64,000 nt of DNA, from contig CM070594.1 of NCBI GenBank assembly GCA_036346395.1, positions 17,145,385 to 17,209,384 on the forward strand, given 5' to 3'. Each line of letters opens with the position of its first letter. The stretch's first letter is position 1. Below, in pieces: positions 12,401-22,807 of the stretch. The position numbers were made by a program, and so were the translations under genes. The notes beneath the pieces were generated by a model that saw only the letters and a list, made by a program, of their open reading frames with translations, had not been told where the DNA came from and made no database searches. Source of the DNA: Hsuehochloa calcarea. Lineage: Eukaryota > Streptophyta > Magnoliopsida > Poales > Poaceae.

Positions 12401-12972
12401 GTCGTCTAGCGGTGATCCTCTCCACACAGCCGGCCGAGCCCGTGCTTTTGAAGGTGCGGTGCACAACAAATGCCTTGTGGGGGTTAGCGACATCGTTACC
12501 TCTCCTACAACCGTTGCATCTCATGGTGAGAAGGATGCTGCTACTGCCCCGTGTTGGTTGCCTTTGCCACCGGCGACTCCGGCGACGTCAACTGACGCTG
12601 GAGGGTTGTTGTCCCCGATGTTGTTTATTGAGACTTCGTTGATCTTCTGCTATGCGATACGACGTCATCATCGTACCATTTTTATCAACATAGGGCCACC
12701 AACTACTTTAATCGTGGCCACCACCGCAACTCGATGGCGAGCTGCCTCGCCATGAGGAGTGTAATGTTATGGACTAAAAATCCCTGTGAGGCATTGCATC
12801 AGGTGTGTGAACAGTATCAAAGTGCTGTAGCAACACGCAACATCACCCATTTGTACTGTTATCTATTTTCCACGGATGTTTAGTTTTCTAGGATAAAGAC
12901 GGTGTTGACCTAGGCGCTAGGCGAAAGATCGAAGCACCTAGGGTGTCTAGGCAACCAACACAACTTGACAAG

Positions 12973-13035
<63 letters not shown>

Positions 13036-14664
13036 TACTACTTAAGAACTAATAAGAGATGTTATCTGTATGTGATGCAAATATACTCGATGACTAGATG
13101 TAAAATGACCTAGTTGCTACTGCTAGCAAGACTAGAAGAGCAAGAGCTAAATGCAAAGTTCAAATCAATTGCTACTTAACTTGGCTACTTGCTACTGCTA
13201 GTACCTAAATAGTAAATCTAACCAACGCCACAACAGCATGAGTTGAACCATGGGTTCTCACATTTTTAGCTAGATTTTCATATAAAAATTCAGTTAAAGT
13301 GTTCTGGTGTCAGATCATCCAGAATTTCATGGAAATGTTCTGATTTGTCCAAGTTTGCCTTTTCTCTAATTCTCTATTGTCTTGATGGTACGTAGTTAAT
13401 CTCATTTCCGACATCTCTAATAGCAAGTACATTACATCCAGCCTTCTGTCATCCGTGCAACTGCTCAACTCGATTGAGAGATAACAATCAACTCGACATT
13501 TTTATGTGGGATCTGTATTCTGAAGAAACAAAAATAAACAGTAGAGGTCACATTGATCCAAATTCGTTGAGTGGCAACCACTGACTTAAGCCAAACATGC
13601 CATCAGGGATCAAACGGAGAGGGAGGCGGATGGGCAGTCAATCATATATTTTCCATTTCCCCTTAATTGTTCTCACAAAGTCCCAAGTCCCCCACCGAAC
13701 CTACCACACGCATGTCCAATTTCTATGCAATTGGCCCTTTTTCAGGGTCAGCAAGCATCTGCACTTTACCTCAACTTGCAACTAGGAAAATATGTCTTAA
13801 TGTCTTAAACTAGTTGGTATTATGTATTGATAGATCTCTCATTACACAATTTTTATATACTATTTTAGTTATTGCGTATGTAAGCAATCTGCCACATTAC
13901 GGATATGGTATGTTTTCAAGTTAGACGAATTGGGAACTGTCCACTCAACTCCATTATGAGTTTCTTCTTTCAAATGGATACGCATGCATCTATGTGTTTT
14001 TCTGTTGATGTAAATTGTTCTAAAACTTGTTTGCTAAATGGAAAATTGTGTTTTCTATTATTAAGTAATTACCAATTTGATGGCCATCACAACTTGTGTG
14101 TTTGGTTTACCAAATACTAACAACTTCGTTTCTATTCATTGCAAGTAAGGTTCATTTTCGGTCTTGTACAGTTGCTCCTTTTGCATTATCTGTTCATGAA
14201 CACAGGCAAGCCTTGATGATCTAATGCAGTACATAGTGATACTTAAGATTTGAACAATTCCTGGACTCGAATGACATAGATTATGTTTGTTTGCAGGTTG
14301 CATTACTACTAAGGAGTTGGGAACTGTCATGCGTTCACTGGGCCAGAACCCGACTGAGGCGGAGCTACAAGACATGATCAATGAGGTGGATGCGGATGGC
14401 AATGGAACAATTGATTTCCCTGAATTCCTCAACCTGATGGCCCGCAAAATGAAAGACACTGATTCTGAGGAAGAGCTCAAGGAGGCGTTCCGTGTGTTCG
14501 ACAAGGACCAAAATGGTTTTATCTCTGCTGCTGAACTGCGCCATGTCATGACCAACCTTGGAGAGAAGCTGACGGATGAGGAGGTGGAAGAGATGATCCG
14601 AGAGGCTGATGTTGATGGCCAGATCAACTATGACGAATTCGTTAAAGTCATGATGGCCAAGTGA
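9404..14664 (+). CDS. CAM: Calmodulin with a shortened fourth EF-hand loop
   Basis: Calmodulin is a cytosolic/nuclear calcium sensor with four EF hands. Exon 1 is 9404-9479 (MADQLTDDQIAEFKEAF... to the first loop) and exon 2 is 14297-14664 (TGA). The 4817-bp intron interrupts a glycine codon in EF-hand 1, the usual position in plant calmodulin genes. The product is 147 residues where plant calmodulin has 149. Loops 1-3 look intact (DKDGDG-CITTKE, DADGNGTIDFPE, DKDQNGFISAAE). Loop 4 reads DVDG-QINYDE: the second Asp-Gly pair of the expected DVDGDGQINYEE is absent, leaving 10 residues instead of 12 and removing one calcium-coordinating Asp. Two conservative differences, VEE and YDE, lie nearby. 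The protein otherwise matches grass calmodulins. Only about 110 bp after the stop the sequence changes into a truncated retrotransposon LTR, so most of the native 3' UTR has probably been replaced. Confidence 0.95.
9489..9510. repeat. (CT)n microsatellite
   Basis: Eleven CT/TC dinucleotides just inside the 5' end of the calmodulin intron, about 10 bp after the splice donor at 9480. Confidence 0.95.
11476..11763. repeat. 144-bp direct tandem duplication
   Basis: GAGATAAAATCTTATC at 11476 recurs at 11620, and the two 144-bp copies differ at only a few positions (for example TAGTTGAAAA versus TAGTTAAATA). The duplication includes the left end of the adjoining MITE. Confidence 0.9.
11560..11960. 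mobile_element. Mariner/Stowaway-like MITE
   Basis: The right end reads AACGGAGGGAGTA (11949-11960), the typical grass Stowaway-type terminus. On the left is TTACTCTCTTTACAAAAATG, an imperfect match to the complement of that terminus. Between them is AT-rich sequence with words often seen in these MITEs (GACATCGGCATGGTCTCCAA, TTGACCATTAC). The left part lies within the 144-bp duplication. Confidence 0.5.
12975..13033. repeat. (TA)n microsatellite
   Basis: An uninterrupted TA run of 59 bp in the calmodulin intron. The rest of the intron from 13034 to 14296 is AT-rich without recognisable elements. Confidence 0.98.
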
Positions 14665-14775
14665 GTTGACGTATTAGCTGGATCAATTTAGGGGAAGCTA
14701 CAGTAGCCAGAGACCAAAATTAGTTCCTGTTCGGATGCTATTTTGTGATTTTTTTTTTAAAAAAATATTATTATT

Positions 14776-17131
14776 GCGTCGCCGTAAGCTTCTTCGCCGA
14801 TTGCGTCCGTCGGTGAGCACCGCCGTCGCCACACCCACCCCCGTGTTCGCCGCGTCAAGGGCTACCCGTCGCGCGACGCTGCGTTGCCCTCGGGAAGCCG
14901 CCGCTGTCGCCGCCGCCATCGGCCGCACCGCCCGCCGCTCTTGCCGTCGCCGCCGCCGTTCTAGTCGTCGCCAGAATCGCCGGCGCGTCCCGCTTTCGCC
15001 AGTTGCGCTGATTCCAGTCGCACTTCGCCGGCCACCGAGCCGCCGCCTTCGCCGGATCCCCACGCGCCGAGGCGTCGTCGGCGTTCGCGACGTGGCCTCG
15101 CCGTGTCGCCGCCACCTCCGCCCGCGTGCTTGGGTGTCGCCAGATCAACCGCCCAGCGTCGGCGCGCACAGCGCGCGGCGTGCCGGCCAACCCAACCAGA
15201 TCCACAGAGGCTCGGTGGACTTAGTCCACCGCGGCCGTACAATCGACAATGGTCCCACCTCGCTTTTCTTTTAAATATATTTCTTTTTCGGAAATTCTAC
15301 TGACGCAAGCATTGCGCAATAATTCGATTTTCCTTTATAAAAATAATTCGAAATTCAAGAAAATCCAAATTAGGGTTTATTTGATTTTCCAATCTTCCAA
15401 AGCCCATATCTTTTGCATCCAAGTCCAATTGAGCCCATTCAAATTTGTAAATTCATATAAAATTAAGGTCTATTTAATGGTGAATTTTATTTGAATTTTT
15501 GGAGTTGTTTTGCCTCTGTTATTTATTTATTTTGTTTCTTTTGTCTCGCCATGCAGTAGGCGTCGATACTTGGGAATTTTGCGAAGAAGGAGCACCTCAA
15601 GACCAAGACCAATATCTAGATCTATTCCAAGGCAAGTTATACCTTTGATCATTTTGAACCCAGCCAAATACTTTGTTTCAATGTATTGCATTCTATTTCA
15701 AGTATTTATTTAAATACTTTTGGGTGTAGTTATTAATCCAAATTGTTATGCCACCTTGTCTATTGTATGCCATGATCTTTTGTCACCCTAGGTTGGTTAA
15801 TTATTAGTTGGTATTATCGTAGCACCAACGTGGGTTGGTTAGATACGATTAGATCGCTTAGCCATGCCACGAGTCATCATTTCATGTGAGTTGCAATTAT
15901 AAACTTGACTAAGTGATTATGGAACGTGTGATGAATCTGTGTGTCTTTGGTGCTATTACTCGCTGATGGCATGACAACGTGGTGGGAAAAGATTTAGACC
16001 GAGGCAAGTGGTGGATTCTGTGTGAATGGTGGAGTGTGTGCTTATTAAACTTTGTGATTTGGGTTAAAATGGAAGTCTTGCCTTAGTCAATTAAGGACTT
16101 AACTTTGTGCGCCATTGAACTGGCCTTCTTGTGACCACATGCCTAGTATGGGCCGGGCCGACTTAGTAAGTTATGGAGTCTTGACATTGACAACTCGGGT
16201 TGTATTTAAGCTATGTGATGGGTGGAGGTGTGTTATGTCACATCATGGGACGGTTATTGCATCCCCGTCCAATGGTGTGTGTCGCTCCAAGGGTCAGTGT
16301 ACAAATTGACTGACAGAAAGCACACCAGAGTGTCATTGTTTGAGATGAAGTCTCTGAAAGGTTTTGTTGTGATCAACTCTGATCCGGTTGGTTTCATCGT
16401 GTGGGTAAAGTGTACAACCTCTGCAGAGTGTTAAATCAATCTATTCGAATAGCCGCGTCCTCGGTTATGGACATGCTCGGGAATTTCACACGAGGGGTAG
16501 ATTTTCATAAAATAAATGGGAAGGGTCAGCTGTGTGAGATAACTTGTTCAGCTGTGTGAAAGAACTTGATTAGACTGTGTGTCATTTGTGAAATCAATTG
16601 TTAACTTATTATTGTCTATTTGTTTTGAATTACGCTTTCAATCTATTATTTGTATTCAATTGCAAATGTTGCATTCCCGCAAAATAACCACAGAAGCCAT
16701 TCCTTTGGAATAAGCCATCATGTATAAATGCATTCTGTGGTATGACTTGCGAGTACGGTGTGTACTCACTCTTGCTAAACAAATCAACAGAAGTGGAGGA
16801 GTCGTCGCCTGCTTTTGAAGAGGAGTTCTACGAAGGTTGAACGTTAGGGTCTTGATCCCGAATCGGTTGCTCGTGGTAAATTGATGGGAGCCACCGAGTT
16901 TATTTCGTTTCACGCAGCTTTATTTCTTTATTGTCGACCTTGCATGGCTTAATAAATGTAAACTCAACCGTAAGGTCCCAACAGCTTATTTGTTACTTAA
17001 ATGTACTCGCTTATTCTTATATTCGTTGTATGGATGTGATATTTCATCAATGTTGACACCGTGTGCACTAGCGTGATCTCGACTAGTGCAGTTACACAGA
17101 GGGTCCAGATTTGCATATTTGGGTCCCGACA
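14776..17131 (+). repeat. 5' LTR of Gypsy C, lacking about 715 bp at its left end
   Basis: Homology to the 3' LTR begins near 14780 (CGCCGTAAGCTTCTTCGCC, equivalent to 23526) and continues to the end GGGTCCCGACA at 17131. The first ~715 bp of the full LTR (22808-23525) has no counterpart here. Many small indels separate the two copies, so the insertion is not recent or the copies have diverged. It contains the palindrome CTATTCGAATAG (16441-16452) and hairpin GAGTAC-N5-GTACTC (16751-16767). Confidence 0.88.
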
Positions 17132-17192
17132 GAGGTGGTATCAGAGCCATACTGACTGTAGGTCTTGACCCTAGTTAGATTGGCCGTTCTTA

Positions 17193-17885
17193 GTGAGTCC
17201 AAACTATTTTCTAAAGCAAAATTTACTTGCAAGATTAATTGAACTCCTTAACTCATCTCATGTCTCTCTTGACTCAACTATTGCTGAAATTCTTTCTCTC
17301 CCCGCTGTTTTAAAGATGTTTTCATATCCTTGTCCATCTTGGACGGATGCCTCGCCTTCGAGTTATGGAGAGCGCAAGGGAGGACTTGCCGCCGAGCTTT
17401 GGAAGTTGCTACAAGTACTTGGAGGGTTCGATCGTCCATTGTACCGTGGCAGTGCTTGGATTGTGAACGGCCGAGATCGTGGAGTGATCTGCCATTTGAC
17501 CGTCTACGCCAGGCAGCACACCAAGGCAAGCAAACCACTGCACATCTCAGCTAGAAGGAGTATTTGGATTGAAGCAATCCAGAGTCTTCACGCCTTGCCA
17601 TCCCGAGGATCTCGCAACATCTACTCGAGCTTCGTGACACGCTTTTCCGTTATCATCCCCGCACATCGACGTGGATCTCATTGCACGCTTTCCGCTCTAC
17701 GAGGGAGAAGACAACGCCACCGTCGTGCATCTCGCCCGATTCGCATTGCTCAAGAAGAATCGTTGGAGTTAGCCGCCACAGTAGCCGAGTGTACCTATGA
17801 GACTCTTGAGAGTCAAGAAAGGATCGCCATATTAGAAGAAACTCTTTATGGACGACACGAAGAAGACAGAAAGAGGAAGACCTGA
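17193..17885 (+). CDS. Open frame between primer binding site and gag (orf0-like)
   Basis: An uninterrupted 230-residue frame begins about 45 bp after the primer binding site, before any gag motif. No domain is recognised. The C-terminal ~70 residues (around LELAATVAECTYETLESQER and ILEETL) are Glu/Leu-rich and could form a helix or coiled coil. An additional frame upstream of gag has been described for long-LTR rice Gypsy elements of the RIRE3/RIRE8 kind, and this position fits. It may be a decayed or chance frame, since the gag that follows is heavily broken while this frame is open. Confidence 0.4.
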   Translation: MSPNYFLKQNLLARLIELLNSSHVSLDSTIAEILSLPAVLKMFSYPCPSWTDASPSSYGERKGGLAAELWKLLQVLGGFDRPLYRGSAWIVNGRDRGVICHLTVYARQHTKASKPLHISARRSIWIEAIQSLHALPSRGSRNIYSSFVTRFSVIIPAHRRGSHCTLSALRGRRQRHRRASRPIRIAQEESLELAATVAECTYETLESQERIAILEETLYGRHEEDRKRKT

Positions 17886-18479
17886 AGAAGCCGATGGACC
17901 TTTGAACGAGAAGAGCCAGCAGAGGCGTGAGCGAAGCACCAAAGCGGACTCGCTCCTATTGCACCATCCCCGACATCGGGATCGGTTCGCGAGGATGCCA
18001 CTCACTTCGTCTCTGGCGGGAGCACCGTCAAGGTCGCGGAGGCTATTTGATTGAGTAGTCTGTTCGCGTTGTTTGAGCTTAGCCGCTTTGTGTCTTGAGT
18101 CGCCCTTTAGGCGGTAGTTTGGTGTGCTTAAGTTCGTCCTTATTTTTGTGTGCAAGTATGAGTACGCAAAGGCCCTTAGGCATTTGTTGCAAGCCATACT
18201 ATTATCTTAATCAATATAAGAGTTTCATTGAGCCTTCTTAAAATATGTTGTTGGGTTTTACCTACCCGCTTAGTTCTACAACTTATCTCGTGCTTGCTAC
18301 CTTATCTAACCCTTGAGATTCACCGATGGTTCGGACTCGTCAAGTCACGCAAGTGGTTACGATACTCGATTATCGGAAGGGCGGAGCAAATCCTGAGAAG
18401 CAATTCCACCACAAGCACCTTGATCGATCTGCGAATTTTGGAGCATTCATGACGGCTCATCCGGTGATGTACACCATGA

Positions 18480-19500
18480 TGAATCGGATGCAGCTATGAA
18501 TAATCGTAACAACAACAATCGAGATCACAATGGAGCCCCAGATTGCTCATGGTCACAATGGATCATCAAGTTGGCGGAGTTTATGAGGACCCGCCCACCA
18601 ACCTTTTACGACATGTCTCACCAAGAGAAGCCGATGATTGGCTTCGTGTTATTGAGAGAAACTGCGATCACTCAATGCGGCGATCATGAAAAGGTTACAT
18701 GCGCCTCTCACGGATGGAAGGCATTGCCACCGAATGGTGGGAAAACTTTGTGCAGCGCATGGAACGCATACAAGATATTACTTGGGAAGAGTTCACAACG
18801 CGCTTTCATCATGATATCATGTACGAGAAGGAATCATGGATCTAAAGAAGGATGAATTCCGTGCTCTCAAGCAAGGAGGAATGTCGTTGATCGACTACCT
18901 CAACAAATTCTCTCAACTTGCTCGATATCTTTGAGAAGATGTCGCCAGCGACAAGGCTCGTCGTGAGTCGTTTTACGAAGGATTGAACATCGACTTCAAG
19001 TCAACTTGATCGCCACACCTTTCCCGATTTTCAAGAGTTGATCAACAAGGCTTTGATTCTAGAGGATAAGCGTAAGGAATTGGAAGATCATCGTAGCGCA
19101 GAATGGCTCAAAGGAAGTCACCAACCCCACCTAAGGGCAAGAATGATTCCACCGCGCTTTAGCCGTTTTCCACCACGCAGTCGCGGACCACCGCACCAAC
19201 CCGCAAGACTCGCCCGCTTGCTCGTAACTTCCGCAACCTGCACGATCAACCCCAATCCAAGAAGCAACCCACGTAGAATACAACGAGTTTGCTTTACAGC
19301 CGTCGGCCGGGGCATTTCGCCAACCGATGTCCGCAGAATGGGACTATCACTCCAGTACGCTTCAACCTTGGGAATACACCAGCCAAGACGCCAGTACAAG
19401 GCAACCATCAAGGAACTTCTCAAGCTACCGGTCAATCCGGAGGAGCACCGCCATCAGTGGTCAGAGGCCGTGTCAACCACGTCACTCTAGAAGGAGCCCA
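18480..19500 (+). pseudogene. Gypsy C gag remnant
   Basis: Fragments in different frames give the Retrotrans_gag pattern: ATEWWENFVQRM and WEEFTTRFHHDIM near 18720-18825, then a SLIDYLNKFSQLARY-type segment near 18880-18930. The zinc knuckle near 19295 reads YSRRPGHFANRCP, keeping the His and last Cys but losing the first two cysteines. At least four frameshifts or stops break the gene, so no functional capsid protein can be made. Confidence 0.75.
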
Positions 19501-19614
19501 AGAAGCACTGGCGTTATCTTGGGTAAGTTCTAGTAAATTCAAGACTGCATCGATTCTGCTTGATTACGAGCTTCGCATTCGTTTGTTTCTGGAATTTTTG
19601 CAACTAAGAACAAA

Positions 19615-22600
19615 TTGGAAGTTATACATCTTAAGCATACTCTGTTAGTCCAGTCGCCTGGAGCAGAGCTAAGTTCTAAAGTTGGATGTTTAGGAGCTAG
19701 GCTACTCATAGCTGGAGTTGAGTTTCTAGCCAACCTAATAGTTCTAGACACTCAGACCATAGATGTCATCCTTGGTATGGATTGGTTAACCAAACATAAA
19801 GCAGTGCTAGATTGTGGCCGAAGAGCCGTAACAATAGAGGATACCACAGGAAAGAAAGTTGAATTTCTAGCCACCTCGATGCGTGATGGACATTTGGTAG
19901 TCAATAGTGCGAAGGCGCTTTCTTTGGAAGCGTACACAGTCGAGATTACCTGATGTATTTCGGAAGATTTACCAGAATGCCACCGACCGTGACATTGAGT
20001 TTGTCATCGATCTAGTGCCGTGAACAAAGACCAATTTCAAGAGACCCTATCGGATGCGGTCGATGAACTTGTGGAAATGAAGAAGCGGATAGAAGAACTC
20101 GGAGAAAGGTTTTGTAAGACCTAGTTAAATCGCCATGGGGAGCACTGTTTTGTTCGTCAAGAAGAAAGATGGAAGTATGAGAATGTGTATCGACTATCGT
20201 TCCCTCAACGAAGTCACCATCAAGAATAAGTACCCATTGCCCAGAATAGATGATTTGTTCGACCCGGATGAAAGGAGCGGAGTATTCTCCAAGATCGATC
20301 TGCGATCAGGTTATCATCGCTTGAAAATTTGTCCTAAGGATGTACCAAAGACCGCTTTCTCAACCGGTATGGACATTATGAGTTTTTAGTCATGTCTTTT
20401 GGATTGACTAATGCCCCTGCCTATTTCATGGACATGATGAACAAAGTATTCATGGAATATTTGGATAAGTTCGTGGTAGTGTTTATTGATGATATTTTGG
20501 TATACTCAAAGTCGGAAGAAGAACATACTGAACATTTGAGATTAATCCTAGAGAAGCTCGAGAGGACATCGGTTGTATGCCAAGTTCAACAAGTGTGACT
20601 TTTGGAAGAAGAAAGTTGATTTTCTCGGTCATGTGATGACAAACCAGAAGGAGTAGCGATTGACCGGAAAGGTTAAAGTCAGTAATGAATTGGGAGCAGC
20701 CAAGGCGGTTACTCAAATTCGTAGTTTCTTGGGAATGGCGAGGATACTATCGTCGTTTCATTGAAGGATTCTCAACGATTGCTAAACCTCTTACGCAATT
20801 GTTGAAGAAAGAGAAGAAGTTTATTTGGACCCCACTTGTGAAGAAAGTTTTCAAGAATTGAAGAAGCGTCGACTTCACCCAGATGCTAGTTTTGGGATAT
20901 TAGTAAGGATTTTGATATCTCTTGTGATGCTTCGCGTCAAGGATTAGGATGTGTCCTTATGCAAGAAGGAAGAGCCGCTTTATGCGTCAAGGCAATTAAG
21001 GCCTCATGAAGAGAACTATCCTACCCATGATTTGGAATTAGTCAGTAGTGCATGCTTTGAAGATTTGGCGACATTATCTCATCCAGTCATTTTGTGAAGT
21101 CTACACAGATCATAAGAGCACAAGTACATATTCACTCGACCGATTTGAACATGAGATGAGAGAAGATGGTTGGAATTAATAAAGGATTATAATCTTGGAA
21201 TCCATTACCATCTGGTAAGGCTAATGTAGTTGCAGATGCACCGAGTCGTAAGAGCTACTTGCAATGCTCGGAAGCAAAGAGTTGTGTTGAGAACTTGGGA
21301 GGAATTCGAAGCTACGACTAGAAGTTGTTAGGAAGGATTTGTGGCCAATTTGGAAGTACAGTCTACTGGGAGAAACAGATTAGTGAAGCTCAACCTAAGG
21401 ATTACGAGTTTGCCGATCTCAAGAAGAAGATGTCGGAAGGAAAATTTAAAGACTTCACCATAGATGATCATGATATATTGTGGATCAATGGGCGTATCGT
21501 ATGCGGATATTGATGGTTTAAGACAAGCGATTCGAGGAAGCCCATGACTCTAAGTATTCGATTCACCACGAAGTACTAAGATGTATCGAGATGTTAAGAA
21601 TAAGTTTTGGTGGCCAAATTTAAAGCGAGGCGTCGCGAGTTCGTTGCCTTATGCGGCGTGTGTCGTAAAGTAAAGGCCGAACATCGAGGCCGCAGGATTG
21701 CTACAACCGCGAAGATACGGAATGGAAGTGGGAAGAGATCGGTATGGATTTCATTACGGTCTACCCAAGACTCAATCAAGGTTATGATTCGATTTGGGTA
21801 ATAGTGGATCGTTTGACTAAGGTTGCCCATTTCTTGCCAGTCAAAACCACTTACTCAGGAGACCGCTTGGCGGAATTGTATATGTCAAAATCGTCGATGC
21901 GCACGGTGTGCCTAAGAAGATAGTGTCGGATCGAGGATCTCAATTCACCTCTCGTTTACGGCGAGTCTACATGAAGCCACAGGAACTCATCCGAATTTCA
22001 GATCGCTTATCATCCACGACATGATGGACAGACCGAAAGAGTCAACCAGATATTAGAAGATATGCCGAGAGCACGTGCCTTAGCTAATGCTACCGATTGG
22101 GATAAAAGTTTGCCGTATCGCGAATTCTCGTACAACAACAGTTATCAAGCCAGTTTGCAAATGTCACCATTTGAAGCTCTGTACGGTCGTGCCTGCAGAA
22201 CTCCGTTGAATTGGTCAGAGACAGCTGAACGTGTAGTGTTCGGGCCGATGTTATTCAGGAAGCCGAAGAACAAGTTGCTATGATCGAGAGAGGTTAAAGA
22301 TAGCCCACCCAGGCAAAAGAGTTATGCCGATAATCGTCGTCGTGACCTCGACTTTGAACCGAGGATTTTGTGTATCTTGAGTTACTCCGCTCGGAGGTGT
22401 TAAGAGATTCCACACCAAAGGAAGCTTGCTCCAAGGTATGTGGGTCCATTCAAGATTTTGGAACGCCGTGAGAAGTTGCGTACAGCTTGGAGCTACCACG
22501 ATCGTTAGCGAGGAGTGCATGATGTCTTTCATGTCTCTCGGTGAAGAAGTGTCTTCGTGTGCGTGAAGAGCGGACCCGTTGAGTCAATTGAATCAAGGAG

Positions 22601-22720
22601 GATCTCACGTACAAAGAGCGACTGTCAAGATTTTGGATGTCGCAGAGCGCGCACTGAAGCAAGACCGTTCGTTTACGCAAAGTCCAAAGTGGAGTAACCA
22701 CTGTAAGGAGAAGCAACGGG
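19615..22720 (+). pseudogene. Gypsy C pol remnant (protease, RT, RNase H, integrase)
   Basis: The protease-like part is 19615-19953 (DVILGMDWLTKH, LDC). Reverse transcriptase is 20135-20598, with FVKKKDGSMRMCIDYRSLN, YPLPRIDDL, FSKIDLRSGYH, FGLTNAPAYFM and the catalytic FIDDILVYSK. One frame break lies at about 20389-20392. RNase H fragments occupy about 20880-21260. Integrase fragments at 21620-22280 show IVDRLTKVAHFLPV and IVSDRGSQF, carrying two of the three catalytic acids, then SFEALYGR-like text. The downstream tail to 22720 is where a chromodomain would be, but it is too decayed to confirm. There are multiple frameshifts. Confidence 0.82.
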
Positions 22721-22807
22721 GAACGTGAAGAAGAGTTGAAATCCGAGTTCCCTAGCCTTTTCTCTAGCTAGCCTAATCTCGGGACGAGATTCGTTTAAGG
22801 GGAGGTT

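Larger units (their letters stand above)
11305..12899 (+). mobile_element. Compact non-autonomous LTR element in the calmodulin intron
   Basis: The word TGTTATGGACTAA starts two related blocks at 11305 and 12765. Block 1 (11305-12150) ends AACCACAACA and is followed by TTTGGTATTAGAGTC, close to the initiator-Met primer binding site TGGTATCAGAGC. Block 2 matches block 1 up to the GGATAAAG word near 12899 (CAGGTGTGTGAACA, CTGTAGCA, TAGGATAAAG), then diverges, so the 3' LTR is truncated. The ~610-bp internal part has only short open frames and no gag or pol motif. This fits a TRIM/LARD-like derivative. A MITE and a 144-bp tandem duplication lie within LTR 1, which inflates it. Confidence 0.6.

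Noticed and set aside
14735..15303. Arg-rich frames after calmodulin, including one of 179 codons
   Set aside because: They fall in the GC-rich leader of the Gypsy C LTR and a comparable set occurs in the 3' LTR at 23500-24050 with different frames.
17132..17150. TGGTATCAGAGCC strings that could be read as tRNA pieces (also 27279, 38086, 51650, 61996)
   Set aside because: These are retrotransposon primer binding sites complementary to initiator-Met tRNA; no tRNA gene structure surrounds them.
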